Shown here: in pieces, positions 33,649-44,612 of the stretch
Position numbering within the stretch: position 1 is the stretch's first letter
Layout: every line of letters starts with the position of its first letter
From: Vandiemenella viatica
Taxonomy: Eukaryota; Arthropoda; Insecta; Orthoptera; Morabidae
NCBI GenBank assembly: GCA_031002005.1
Contig: CM061918.1
Location: 40,862,947-40,926,946, forward strand
Reading direction: 5' to 3'
Length of the DNA stretch: 64,000 bases
Position numbers and translations under genes: made by a program
Notes under the pieces: model-generated
Database searches by the model: none
What the model saw: the letters and a program-made list of their open reading frames with translations, nothing else
What the model was told of the DNA's origin: nothing

Positions 33649-33757
33649 ATGAAAGCTACTGATGCAGGTTCACACGTTGATGCATTATTATTTTTTTTTT
33701 TTTTTGATTTTCAGAAAGTTTTCGACTTTGTGCCACACAACCGCCTTTTTAGCGAAG
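33649..33757 (+). pseudogene. CR1-type RT block fragment
   Basis: The frame reads AGSHVDALL, a phenylalanine run from a T-tract, then DFQKVFDFVPHNRL. This is the RT A block of Jockey/CR1-type elements (VD..YLDF.KAFD.VPH..L). Only some 35 codons survive before a SINE-1. Confidence 0.7.
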
Positions 33758-33970
33758 ACTCGAGCGGTAACGAGCTGGCTTCGCATTCGGGAGGACGCGG
33801 GTTCAAATCCCTGTTCGGGCATCCAGAATTGGGTTTTCATAAATCACTCCACGCGAATGCAGGGATGCCTCCTTAAAAAAAGTTAGGTCCGAATTCCTTC
33901 CCGTTCCTTATCCCCAGTCGCATCCCACCTCTTATCACCTCGACGTCGACGAGGCGTAAAGCCATAAGCA
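33755..33970 (+). mobile_element. SINE-1, plus copy (TCGACGTC subtype)
   Basis: A worn head, CGGGTTCAAATCCCTG as B box, CATCCAGAATTGGGTTTTCA, and the end CACCTCGACGTCGACGAGGC followed by GTAAAGCCATAAGC. This is one of only two plus-strand copies. Confidence 0.8.
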
Positions 33971-33999
33971 GAACTAATATACAGGGTGTTACAAAAAGA

Positions 34000-34754
34000 T
34001 ATTAGATACACAAATAAAAAACAAAAGGTTAATTATGAATATAAGGTGGGAAAGAATTGCTTGCTGAAGACTTGAAATACAAATATCTTGGAATTACTTT
34101 TGATAAACTTAACTGGGCAGGACACATAGGACAGGTGGTAGGAAAAGGTTTCAAAGTTCTGCACTTGGAGAGAGTGATGAGGGGATGTACAAGAGAAGTC
34201 AAGGAATTGGGTTACAAAACTTTGGTCAGACCATTGCTCGAATATGGTAGTGTAGTATGGGACCCTCATTTTACGTATCAAATACAGGAGTTGGAGAGGG
34301 TGCAAAGAAGGGCTGCTAGATTTGTTTCTGGAAATTATCGCAGAATGCAATCAGTGACGGATATGATAAAGGAGCTGGAATGGGATTCATTGCAAGACAG
34401 GAGGACGATGAGGAGGGTCATGGGAGTGTACAGGGCATATACTGGTGATGAGGCATGGAAAGATATTGCAATAGGTATGAAAAGTAGTGCATGGAAGGGA
34501 AAGATGACCATGACCACAAGCTGGCACTCGATTTCAGGCACAAGGGTGTGGGAAGATTCTCTTTTTTAGGTAAGGGTGTCAGGGATTGGAATGAGTTACC
34601 AAGAGAAATGATGAATAATTTACCGAAAACTTTGAAGGAATTTAAAGATAAAATTTGTAGAGGGCAAATGTAGGTGGGTGCAGGATAGGGGGAAGATGGG
34701 TGTGTAGGGAAATTGCTACCGGAGCCTGTGCTCCATTGCAATTAAAATTAAATT
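34000..34754 (+). pseudogene. 5'-truncated CR1-type RT inside the mariner-type element
   Basis: Encodes the region after the RT catalytic block: YKYLGITFDKLNWAGHIGQV, RVMRGCTREVKELGYKTLVR, LLEYGSVVWDP, ELERVQRRAARFVSGNYRRM, then, after a frameshift near 34495, LGKGVRDWNELPREMMNN and a stop at 34673. The 3' UTR (GAAATTGCTACCGGAGCCTG, then CATTGCAATTAAAATTAAAT) ends at the insertion border. This is a second CR1-type family, distinct from the one at 4455. The minus copy at 41790-43975 belongs with it. Confidence 0.85.
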
Positions 34755-34845
34755 AAAGGTACGGCCAAACTTTCAGGAAACATTCCTCACACACAAACAA
34801 AGAAAATATGTTATATGGACATGTGTCCGGAAACGCTTACTTTCC

Positions 34846-35070
34846 ATGTTAGAGCTCATTTTAGTTTCGTTAGTATGTACTGTACTTCCTCGATTCACCG
34901 CCAGTTGGCCCAATTGCAGGAAGGTAGAGACTCTTCGTGTTCGTATTGTGGACGGCTGTGATACAATACGCCATTCTCCAGGGCTGCATCAGCGCATCAG
35001 GGATTCCATGCGACGGAGGGTGGAAGCATGTATCCTCGCTAACGGAGGACATTTTGAACATTTCCTGTAA
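34846..35070 (+). pseudogene. Tc1/mariner-superfamily transposase C-terminal tail
   Basis: The frame ends LRVRIVDGCDTIRHSPGLHQ, then RIRDSMRRRVEACILANGGH and FEHFL-stop at 35070. The ending (R.R...R...CI...GGHFEHLL) is the usual C-terminus of a group of insect Tc1/mariner-superfamily transposases. DDE catalytic residues are absent, so the element is a deletion derivative of an autonomous parent. The mirror copy encodes the same tail. Confidence 0.7.
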
Positions 35071-35299
35071 CAAAGTGTTTGAAGTCACGCTGGTACGTTC
35101 TGTTGCTGTGTGTTTCCATTCCATGTTTAATGTGATTTGAAGAGAAGTAATAAAATGAGCTCTAACATGGAAAGTAAGCGTTTCCGGACATATGTCCACA
35201 TAACATATTTTCTTTGTTTGTGTGTGAGGAATGTTTCCTGAAAGTTTGGCCGTACCTTTTTGTAACACCCTGTATATGTAAAACGAGCGTAAGTTATAT

Positions 35300-36160
35300 C
35301 GTATCAGCTTTTTGAAGAGAGAAAGTATTCTTTCACTGATGGGTCCCAGTATGTCCTTGTTGAAGAAGTCTCTTCTAATCTAGATGTTGCATCGGGCCTA
35401 CCTCAAGGAAATGTAATAGAATAATTACTTAGTGTTTATAAAAGATTTAGGGAGACGACTTTAACAGCAGTTTGAAATTGTTTACCGATGATGCGGTCAT
35501 CTTCAGGGAAGTAAGGTATTCGGCCGATTGCGTAGAAATTCAGCGCAATCAGGATTTTATTTTGGTATGGTGCAACGAATGGAACTTAACGCAAATTCTA
35601 AAAAGTGCAAGGCAATTTGCATAACAAACAAAAAGAATCAGTCAGTTCAGAAATACAAAGTAAACTGTTCAGATGTTTATATGGTATATTCTGCGAAATA
35701 TTTGGGGGTAACAGTACAAAGGAACATGAAATGGGACTTGCACGTTAATTCGGTCATAGATAGAACTAATTCTATACTGTGATTCATAGGTCGAATCTCG
35801 ACAAATTTTAATGAACAAACAAAGGAGATAGCGTACAAAAATTTCGTGCGGGCTCATCCGGACTACCGTTGCGCCATTTGGGATCCGTTTCGTAAGGAAT
35901 TGATAGACAGAATAGAGAAAGTACAGAGGAAAGCCGCTCGATTCGTGACTGCTTGCTACAGTCCTCGCGAAGGCGTCACAGAATTGATTCGTACATTGGG
36001 CTCGAATCCTCTAGCAGACAGACGACGCTGGTTTCGTTTGAACTTATTGCTAAACATGCGTACACACACTTTCACTTACGAGTGTGGTGAAATACTTGGT
36101 CCTCCACATTTGGGTCGTAATGACAGGAAAAATATGATTAGAGAAATAATTTTTTAGATG
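35300..36160 (+). pseudogene. Jockey/CR1-type RT, decayed copy of the 4455 family
   Basis: GSQYVLVEE, SSNLDVASGLPQGNVI, a catalytic block ruined by a shift (TTTACCGATGATGCGGTCAT), AKYLGVTVQRNMKWDLHVNS, then DYRCAIWDPFRKELIDRIEK and VQRKAARFVTACYSPREGVT. At least three stops or shifts. It begins shortly after the mariner-type element and ends near TTTTTTAGATG at 36157. Confidence 0.85.
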
Positions 36161-37007
36161 TAAATAGTTTGATTCACACTTTTCCTAACTGTTGGCTACA
36201 AGTATTGTGTGTGTTCGCCACTTCATTTCGGTATGTTGCCGTACTTCGCAACTGTGTGTACAATCGCGTTAGAAGAAACACACTGTCGTCGAAAATATTA
36301 ATTAGCATTTAACCTAACCATCAATAGATCTTTCACTAAAAAAATCTAAATCACTGCGCTATTTCTGAGTTTACTACTGAAACGATATGCGAGTAGCAAT
36401 TAAAAGTAATTACAAGACAAAGAATGGAATGTTTAGTTTCAGATATCTTTCACACCCTTTGGCAGGCAGGGTATTTCGTTTAATTGTGATATAGCAATGA
36501 TTGACAGTAGTTTCAGATTTCACTAATTTACCAGCTGCGCCGTACAACACGTGCTTTCGCCAAATACCTGTCATGGCTTAGCACGGCAAAGTTGCTACCG
36601 CGTACGCCATTAAACTATCGCACAGGAGTCATTAGCGGTTCATAGTCGTGGAGAGGCGAGGCCAAAGACTAAACTCACGTGAAACAAGTTTTGTATGACA
36701 AGGTGACATTGTGACGAGTAATTCTAGTGCAAAGTTTGTAATGGTTTTCACGGCTGAAGTTTCATTCATCGTTTGTTGAATCTGGCTTAGCTGCATTACG
36801 TTAGTCAATTGTGGCGATGTTTTGACCGAAGCTTGTGGGCACCTTCCGACTGTACAATTTGTCGTTTGACAAAACTGACTAGAGACGGTCCAGAGATATT
36901 AGTTGTGATCGAGTCAATGGATGTCACTATTACACTATTTTTCCTGCGCCGAGTTTTCCACGTTCATATAAATTTCAGTTCCACCCTACCCTCCGTTTAA
37001 TGTATGT
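36161..37007. other. Unassigned stretch
   Basis: Nothing identified. One 63-codon ATG frame (36809-37000) has no domain signature. Confidence 0.35.
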
Positions 37008-37360
37008 TTAAATATTTCTACCACTTCCTGGATTATAAACGTCAAATAGCCTTGTTTGGCAAGTACTTTTGTCTCTCTCCACAACATCTCGTTCAATTTG
37101 CTGTAGTTGAGCCTGATTTAATTTAGTTTTTCTACGGCGTGATGGTTGTTCGTTCAAAATGTGTTTAACGACGACCGAATCTGTGATTTGCCTGACCTTA
37201 CATGTCGTGTTATTTGGGTCTTGTTTCTGCAAATCTCTATTTTCCTTCATATACCGTTCCACATTGACATACAAATTTTATATACTCCCGGATTTGTTTT
37301 TCTTGTAAGACTGTCTTTGGCCCAAATCTTGTTTTTAAAAATTGATCTCAACGCGTGATC
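37008..37360 (-). pseudogene. PLE GIY-YIG endonuclease fragment (second lineage)
   Basis: On the minus strand 37360-37280 reads LRSIFKNKIWAKDSLTRKTN, then PGVYKI, which fits the RT-to-endonuclease link of PLEs (D.L....PGVYKI.C.CG..Y.G). After a frameshift the frame continues CKVRQITDSVVVKHILNEQP, matching the (S/A)(A/V)VA.H.LNE segment of PLE GIY-YIG domains, and ends at 37008. It lacks the catalytic arginine region because of decay. The sequence differs from the PLEs at 6033 and 58197. Confidence 0.5.
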
Positions 37361-37397
37361 CATTATGGGAATAATTCAAATGTATATCAGTGACATA

Positions 37398-37571
37398 AGG
37401 ATATACGTCGAGTTACAGGCGTGGACTGGAAGAGGGTGGCTCAGGATCGATCGGCCTGGAAAGAACTACAGCAAAACTATGTAGAATTAAATTCTAATAT
37501 ATAGCTCATCAGGCTTAAAGAGGCTACATCCTGAAAAAAGGATCGATATAGCTGCAATAATAATAATAATA
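37398..37571 (+). mobile_element. Extreme 3' stub of an RTE-like element with a 14-bp target duplication
   Basis: The frame RVTGVDWKRVAQDRSAWKEL is the C-terminal motif of RTE-type and related RT proteins (DW...AQDR..W). The piece ends in (AAT)n. ATATCAGTGACATA occurs exactly at 37384-37397 and 37572-37585, so borders are certain and the 174-bp insertion is fairly young. Confidence 0.9.
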
Positions 37572-37660
37572 ATATCAGTGACATACGTAGCCATTTTAAA
37601 GCTTCTTTTTAAGTCTGTAAAGGAACTTTTTATCTATTCAGGAATCTCAGAATTTTTCTT

Positions 37661-37824
37661 CACGTCCCGTCGACGTCGAGAAGGTAAGGAACGGGAAGGA
37701 ATTCGACTATCGTCTTTTGAATGAACCACCCTGGCATTCGCCTAGAGTGATTTGCGGACGGGGATTCGAACCGGTGACATCCCGAATGCGTGGTCAGAGC
37801 GTTACCACTCATCCACCACGCTCT
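37661..37824 (-). mobile_element. SINE-1, minus copy
   Basis: GACGGGGATTCGAACCGGTG carries the reversed B box. CCACCACGCTCT is the 5' end and CGTCGACGTCGAG the 3' end. It has an internal deletion between the Pol III part and the body. Confidence 0.8.
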
Positions 37825-38299
37825 ATATCACAATGAATTTGCAATGTGGTAAGTGAATTTTGGCTGTGAAGTGTGACCTATTTTCGGCTGCAATTTCTAA
37901 TTTCGTGGTTCCCCCTACGAAATCCGAGTCTTCTATCGAGGCGTTATGCTGTCGTGTTGGTAATTCAGTGACCAGTGTTGGTTGTTTAGCAACAGCGCGG
38001 AATGACGAGAGTATCGCAGTATCGGAAATCAGGAGTAATAGAAATCGGGGGATATTATGTACAACAGGAATTGACTGCGTAACAGAGTTTCACGCATTGT
38101 ACACTGCGGTATTACAAAGCGACCGTTCAGGCAGCGAATTGTGGTTTGTTTTGTAAATGAGAATCCGTACGCTGAGGGGAGGAATATGCATCGGAATGCA
38201 AATCAGAAAGGCTCCCACAAGATACCTCACGGCGAGGAATGTGTGCAGGTAAAATACAGTTCTGTAAACTGAGTCATGGGAGTTCACCCGACAGGACTG
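37825..38299. other. Unassigned stretch, partly open
   Basis: A plus frame of about 98 codons (37860-38156) starts only at TTG and has no motif. Nothing else is recognised. Confidence 0.3.
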
Positions 38300-38425
38300 A
38301 CCCGTCGATAGTGAGGTCATTAGAGTCGGGAAGAGCGGCTTATTAACAACAGGAAGTCTCCAACACGTGCCTGGAGTGATTTCGTGGAAGCCTGGAAAAC
38401 CGAAACCTAAACGACTAGGATGTAA
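38300..38425 (-). repeat. SINE-1 remnant
   Basis: CGTCGATAGTGAGGTCATTA, then GTGCCTGGAGTGATTTCGTG, keep the SINE-1 order, with heavy divergence. Confidence 0.5.
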
Positions 38426-38495
38426 GCCAAACGGCAGGCAGATATTTCGTTTGGATTCCACTAATCTTGAAGCCAGAAATTTATTTTTAAAAAAT

Positions 38496-38576
38496 TAATT
38501 ATTATTTAGTAAATACGCCAATACTGTTGTAGAATAATCCAACAACAGTATTGGCGTAGTCACTAAATAATAATTA
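38496..38576. repeat. 35-bp-arm hairpin
   Basis: TACGCCAATACTGTTGT is mirrored by ACAACAGTATTGGCGTA, and TAATTATTATTTAGT by ACTAAATAATAATTA. The loop is about 11 bases. Symmetrical and non-coding. Confidence 0.85.
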
Positions 38577-38684
38577 GTTTAACAAGCAACTGTGGAAGAA
38601 ATGGCCTGCAATAATCACATAAATTTTAATAGTTTTTGCATAGCTTTAATATATCTACACTAATATTATAAATGTCTGTCTGTT

Positions 38685-39010
38685 ACGTTTTCATGACTAA
38701 ACCGATCTTGATAAAATTTGATAAGCAAATATGATGTATCTTTAGAAGAACATGGACTACTGTTTTCGTTGTAAATAACTTATTGTCATGAAATTTTTAA
38801 AACTAACCCAACTATAAGAGGTACGTGGATAGCTTTATCGGTCGTTCAGGCGTTGTTTCGCTCGCAGTCAATTTTTCCAATTATCTGTTCATAAATTTCA
38901 TGTGCAGACAACTCACTTAAAATGGTAAAATATCCCGACTCTGCTTTTTGTGGCACCTTTTACGTAACTTGCAGCTTCCTATATCCAATTATAGCAATAA
39001 AATTTTAGGT
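38685..39010 (+). repeat. Dispersed repeat X, plus copy
   Basis: It opens ACACTAATATTATAAATGTC and runs through TTATTGTCATGAAATTTTTA, GCTTTATCGGTCGTTCAGGC and CCTTTTACGTAACTTGCAGC. The start ATCTACACTAATATTATAAA resembles the 5' ends of some Helitron-like or other insect repeats, but no 3' end was found. The partner is 31620-32060. Confidence 0.5.
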
Positions 39011-39539
39011 GGACGCGTACGAATTCACGGATAACAACTAGTTTGCTTTAAAACCTCTAAGTACAAAGTTGTTATTTAGTCTAAAACGTTAATATTTATG
39101 TCCAAATTAAATCAGATTCGAACAAGTGGTTCTACAGTAGAACGGGCTAAGATGAGAATTAAGTATGCTGAAAAATTGTTGCCGATCTTTTTATTCTTTT
39201 ACAACTAATGACAACAGCAAAAAACTATTATATGTGGGTTTTGTAGCAAGACGACTTTTTATGGAATATTTTACGCTGATCAAATTTTCCGAACATTGAA
39301 TGTAGTCTATTCAGTGCATTGGATATCGTCAGCTATTTTTCCGATCGCTATTAGAACTGACCCTTTCCAATATTTGAAGCGGCGTCTTCCTCTATGAATT
39401 CTCTCTTTCAACATTGATTTCACCAATCTCTTGAAATACAATAGGAACGATTCAAGTTTTTTTAATACTTATACTTTTCCAGACAGCACTGAATTCCACT
39501 GCTCTCTAATCGAAGTGGCATTCAGGTGTTTTTTCCCCT
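39011..39539. other. Unassigned A+T-rich stretch
   Basis: Nothing recognised. Confidence 0.35.
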
Positions 39540-39850
39540 GTCATTAGTTTTTGACTGATTTGATGTAATCCTAACTCTCTCCCTCTCTTCCTATCTCGAG
39601 TTAATGGTTTCATACCAAGATTTCAATTACAACGCGTACACTCAAACAGCTGCTTCGTATATTCTAATCTTTGTCTTCCTGTATAGTTCATTTTATCGAC
39701 TGTTCCCTCTATTAACACATTAAGTAATTCTACATTTCTTAAGAGGTAACCCACCAACCTGTCTCTTCTTTGATGTATCTTACCATTCGGCCGATGTATG
39801 CCGAAGAACATTGAGAACAACATACTACGTTCAATAAATCTAATTCATTT
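39540..39850 (-). pseudogene. Non-LTR RT protein C-terminal fragment (same family as 61490-62660)
   Basis: The minus frame reads RRDRLVGYLLRN, LLNVLIEGTVDKMNYTGRQR, LEYTKQ. It matches the segment at about 62445-62570 of the plus-strand copy (RDRLVGHILRHAGL...GTVEGKNCRGRQRLEYMKQ). It is 5'-truncated and frame-broken. Confidence 0.75.
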
Positions 39851-40769
39851 ACGGTGACAATGAAAATAAAACATGTCTGAAAAATTTACGTAAAAAAATT
39901 AAAAAGCTTCATGAATAGATCGATTGTTGAATTATAATAGGCAACTTCATCGATAAATTGCATTTTATACTTTACCTACCTAAGAGGGACATTCTAGTCC
40001 AGGCAAGCGATAAAACCTCTACCGTGCCATTTTTATCGACTTTCTTAATTAAAACCGACAGTTTTAGTTACGTACTTAATGTGCAGTAGTAAAATATATA
40101 GTGATGCCCAAGCCGCTTATAAATCCACAATTTATGCATATGAAAAGTTTATGATCAATGAACCGTTGTTTGTTGCCGCAGAAAGTGGGTTTTGTAGTTC
40201 ACTAATATTTGCCAACAGTTTTGCCCACATTTACTTGGATTTGCGGCGCGTTCGGCAAATGTTTTGATTTTCGACCGGCAATACTGGCAGAGGTTGTGTT
40301 GAAATGCAGCCTGGACCAGAATGAGAAATAACGTTACGTATTACAGCATAAGATACGATGTAAAAGTTTTTAATAATTCAAGTTGCGTTCACGCTTGCCG
40401 TATTACTGATGTCATAATTATTACCGCAGCTTTGCCCTCGTTTTTAAGCCACAGTAGCAAAAAATCATAAGAACTCTCTCCGGTACCAACTACTTTCATA
40501 TGTCTGGTATGGATCCAGCTCTGCGAAAGATATTATTTATGCTTTCCGTATATTTCGATGTACTATTCTTCAGGAAACTGAAGAAGATACTTGACAACAA
40601 TAACAGAATTCAAGGGTACGTCTCTGATGTAGTGTGATCTTTGGCGGCTATCTGCTTAGGTTGCGAACAGATCAGTTATTGCTCCGTCCACCGTTCACGT
40701 AGAGTCGTCAGATACACCGCAGTTAGATCCTAAGGTTTCGAACTACATCCAAATCAGTTTGGTAGTTTT
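39851..40769. other. Mostly unassigned stretch
   Basis: A possible 2A-like remnant near 40288-40323 is described in the findings. Nothing else is recognised. Confidence 0.3.
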
Positions 40770-41040
40770 CAATTTAATTTAATTGCTCCGGTGGCAATTT
40801 CCCTAAACACCCATTTTTCCCCTTTCCTCTTAGCAACTACTTTTCCCCTCTGCTAATTTCAACTTTAAGTACTTCTAGTTTTTTTTTTTTGGTAAATTAT
40901 TAATCATTTCTCTTGGTAATTATTCCAATCCCTGATCTCCCTTTTCTACGAAAGGAAACTTTCCCACACCTTCATACCTCAAATCGAGTGCAATTTCTGG
41001 TCATGATCATTTCCTTTCCATGCACCTATCCAAATTTTTG
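40770..41040 (-). pseudogene. CR1-type 3' end, minus
   Basis: The minus strand has GGAAATTGCCACCGGAGCAA near the end, LPREMINNLPKK and LRYEGVGKFPF words, and then GAAATTG..GCAATTAAATTAAA. It matches the 3' end of 34000-34754. It may be the distal part of the large copy at 41790-43975, separated by about 750 bp of unrelated DNA. Confidence 0.8.
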
Positions 41041-41789
41041 TGATACCTTAACAAATCAGTTTCTTGCTAAAAGCAGCTTACAGAAAACCGTAGTGGCCAG
41101 CCTAAACCCACGGTACCGATCGCCCCCATGTTTCGCACAGTTTTTAACTGTGTTTGTGCTCTAAGCTTTTTACACACCACCTGCAATATTTATTCCCTTA
41201 AAATCGGAATTGTTCGATCTTTCTACGACAGTAATTCCTTGATGGGCAATCTGCGGAACACACATTTCAGGCGGAGGAATGTGGTGAAGGTCTCTGGTCG
41301 ATTTGAACAGTGCAAAATTTGGTCTAAATCGTTTGGTGTGCTTCAATACACGAAATAAAGATACAGTCAGAGCCATCGAGCCGTTCAGGGAATGCGGAGC
41401 CATGATGCTGCACTAATACCATTTATATCGTTTATTGTGTGTAACTATCACGTAATGTATCTTTAAACCTAGTAAGAGGCATTAGAACAGCAACATCGCA
41501 TTGTAAGAGATGTTACAGTAATTTTGTATTCAGTTCGAGTTGTTCGATATTGGTTGCTAGTAGAACCGGCAGGTAGATTCCGATGCCGTGTAGACGAGTC
41601 GGTGGGAATTCAAGTCAGCAATGCCGCGCTGACGCGTATCGTGGAGCTGCCAGTCAGCACCCGATCAGGGCGAGCCGTGGGAGATCCGGTCAGTTCAGAG
41701 TCACAGACAGTCTGTCCGTGAGAAGTGCCCTGTAGGCATTATACCATCGCCCTACAGTTCATCCCCGCAATGCCGTGAAGACCACTACA
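41041..41789. other. Unidentified sequence interrupting CR1-type homology
   Basis: CR1-type similarity stops near 41040 and resumes near 41800, with only about 35 element bases unaccounted for. The intervening 750 bp are less A+T-rich and partly open in several frames. No LTR-type TG...CA ends or target duplication were confirmed. Confidence 0.35.
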
Positions 41790-43975
41790 CGGCCAGCGTC
41801 TATATGCCCTGTACATTCCCAGCATTCTCTTCACCCTCCTCCTTTCCTCCAATGACTCCCAATCCAGCTCCTTTATCATATCACTAACTGACCGAGTTCT
41901 GCGATAATCTACACAAACAAATCTAGCTGCTCTTCATCGCACACCTTTCAACTCCTATATTTGACAACCAAAAAGTGGGTCCCAAACTATACCACCATGT
42001 TCAACCAATGGTCTGACCAAAGTTTTGTAACCCAACTATCTAACTTCTCTGGTACATCCTCTCATCACCCTCTCCACTAAAAGAAGGATTTTGTATTCTT
42101 TTCCTACCACCTGCGCAATGTGTCCTGCCCAATTCAGTTTGTTATTGAATTTGTATTGAAATTTACACTTCAAGCTTTCAAGGAGCAATTCTGACCCCAG
42201 TCTATAATCATAGTTAACCTTTAGTTTTTTATCTGTGTACCTTATCAGGCCGACTCTTCTTGGCATTTAGTCTTCATTCCATGCTGACCTACACATTTAG
42301 ATATTCTATCCAGGTCACCCTGCAGCTGTTCGCAGTCTTCACCTGTTTTGATCCTATTCTATACCATTATATCATCTGCAAAATACCTAGACTCTGACCG
42401 TAACCCATGAACACAGTCATTCATTAGAAAAAAATGAACAGGCAACGGTCCCAATACACTACCCTGTGGACAATCCCATATTTACTTTCACCTCTTTTGA
42501 TAATGTATTTCCTACTCTAAAACTTTGCTTTCTGGCGTTTAAGAATTCCTCTACCCAGCAAGTAACTTTCAACCAATCCAATAGATTTCAATTTATTTAA
42601 AACTATTTTATGGCTTACTCTGTCAAATGCCTTAGAAAGAGCTAGTGCCATACTATCAAATTGACCTCCCTTTTCCAATTCATCTCAAATATCTTGCATA
42701 TAGACCACCATCCTGAGATTCACATGAATATCCTTGCCTAAAGCCATGTTGTCGATCTGAAAACCAGTTTCTTTCCTCACAGACATTTCTGATATAGTTG
42801 CATATCAATCTCTCAATCATTTTGCCTATCACTGATAAACTAATTGGTCTGTAACTTTCAGCCCTATTTGTAGCCCCTCCTTTATGAACCGCTCTTTTCC
42901 AATCCTGTGGTACGCATCAAGATTCCAAACTAATTTTAAATAAAATTTGAAGGTAAGAACAATACCATATCCAACTATCTTTAATAAATCTGTAGCAATA
43001 TTATCTACACCAGCCCCCGTACGTTATTTTTGCTTTCTGAGTTGCTTCATAATTTCCTGAGAATTTATTTCAAATTTTATAGTTTCCTCATTTATATTTT
43101 TAGGGAGACTCTCCTCTGATTCATTCCCTCCCATCACAGGATGATAGTCCATAGTTGTCTCACCAGGCCAGTCACTCAATATCTCTGCAATGTTAAAAGC
43201 CTCGGCGACTTCAACTCCATTCTTATCTACATTAGTCTGAACACCTTCCCTTAGTCCTACATGTCATTGAAATTTCTAGATGCAGCGGTCAGTGGTCCTC
43301 CTGCACCAATAATATTCTTCATAAACCCATCATTTGCTTCTCTCTTTACTCTTATTATCTGCTTGTTTAGTTCTTTGAAGTATTGCCTACTGCCTTCCTG
43401 TCTCTGTTGTGTTTCTGTCTCACTAGCCTCTTTAACCTTCTCACCTCCCTATTGTAGTATGTAGGTTCTGTACATCTCTATTTTCTGCTTTGGAATAAAC
43501 GTTTCCTTTCCCTATTTTTTTATTATCTCCTTAAACTCTTCACATTTCGCCCCACTGTAATTGTGCCATCCTTCCATTTGCTGAACCTTTTCCTAAAATA
43601 TCTCTTCAATTCTTAAGCCTGTACCTTTTTGTAACTACACCTTTTTCCAGCTTCTATTTTGGCTACTGGTTTACTGAATCCCCTATATCCATCAGTACCG
43701 CACAGTCATCACTTATTCCTTCAGTTACTTCACACCCTACAAGATTCTGATCAGGCTTTATCAGAAAGATATCCAACATGTTTGGTCCCTTCGTATTTTG
43801 CTCTATCAGTTGTGTAAAACCACCTTCCCTTAAGGTATTTGTAAATCTCTGTTCCCTTGTGTTATTTATTTTATTTCCAATCCAGATGACACCTGGTAAA
43901 TTTAAATCCCCTCAAATAATAACCATTCTACGCTCACCTCTGAACTGTGAATGATAATTTTTTTTTCGTTCCAAG
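41790..43975 (-). pseudogene. CR1-type element with endonuclease and RT, decayed 2.2-kb copy
   Basis: Minus-strand order: GDLNLPGVIWIGNKINNT near 43900 (endonuclease motif GDFN.P..DW), a long linker, then RT blocks: WKRAVHKGG, YRPISL, RNWFSDRQHGFR(Q)GYSC near 42770, ALSKAFDRVSHKIVLNKL near 42610, GSVLGPLP near 42460, SRYFADD near 42380, KLNWAGHIAQVVGKEYKILL, ERVMRGCTREV and ELDWESLEERRR near 41870. Many stops and shifts. It belongs to the family of 34000-34754 and is the most complete copy. Confidence 0.88.
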
Positions 43976-44612
43976 TATCTCATCTCCATCATTCATTCTT
44001 CCACGTTAAGCAGCCAATACCTGGCCATAAGAACTAATCAAAATAAAGGTGCAAGTTTTCTAGAGTCGTGTTAATTTAATTAGTCTGCTCTATGTTACGC
44101 CAAATATGTCAAACAAGAGTCGATATTTACTACGGAAGACAGCATTCTCTGACAACACGTAACTATAACTTCCTGAATTTCTTTATGGAATGAAAGGTTG
44201 CTACTCTACAAATGACGACTCACAAAAAATAAAATTAATTTATTTTACTAAAATGTTCGTTGATTCCTTCTCATAACATCTGACTACTACAATTGATTAA
44301 TATTGCTTGTTGACTTTTTAAAGTAACTATTCCGTGAAGATTAATTGTTCCCTCCACACTTTGAATCTAATAATATTGCGCTACCTCGACAATGAGTATT
44401 AGTAATAATCTAACATTTTCAAAATCTTACACAACAATTTATTGGAGCCAAATATTAATTAAAACCCGTTTGAAATAGTTTTAAAAGATGAAGAAAATTA
44501 CTTGATACTAATTACACGTACCCTTTTCTCAACTTGACCCACAAACTTAACATTGGACGCGTGTTCATCCGCCATGTTCCACAAGACCCACGAGACACGA
44601 CTGGTGGTCGAC
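43976..44612. other. Unassigned A+T-rich stretch
   Basis: Nothing recognised before the (TTA)n run that begins at 44613. Confidence 0.35.

Larger units (their letters stand above)
33982..35272 (+). mobile_element. Mariner-type non-autonomous element split by a CR1-type insertion
   Basis: It starts CAGGGTGTTACAAAAAG after TA (33980-33981) and ends GTACCTTTTTGTAACACCCTG before TA (35273-35274). The left terminal repeat is cut after 33998 and resumes GTACGGCCAAACTTTCAGG at 34759. AAAG occurs on both sides of the inserted CR1-type piece, a 4-bp duplication. Arms of about 90 bp match the copy at 46789-47235, which is in the opposite orientation. The element carries the tail of a transposase gene. 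Confidence 0.85.

Noticed and set aside
34870..35268. 132-codon minus-strand open frame
   Set aside because: It is the antisense of the same mariner-type element and its terminal repeat.
41524..41721. Small secreted or host protein
   Set aside because: Only a short open frame in the unidentified block at 41041-41789, with no ATG-based model, signal or homologue recognised.
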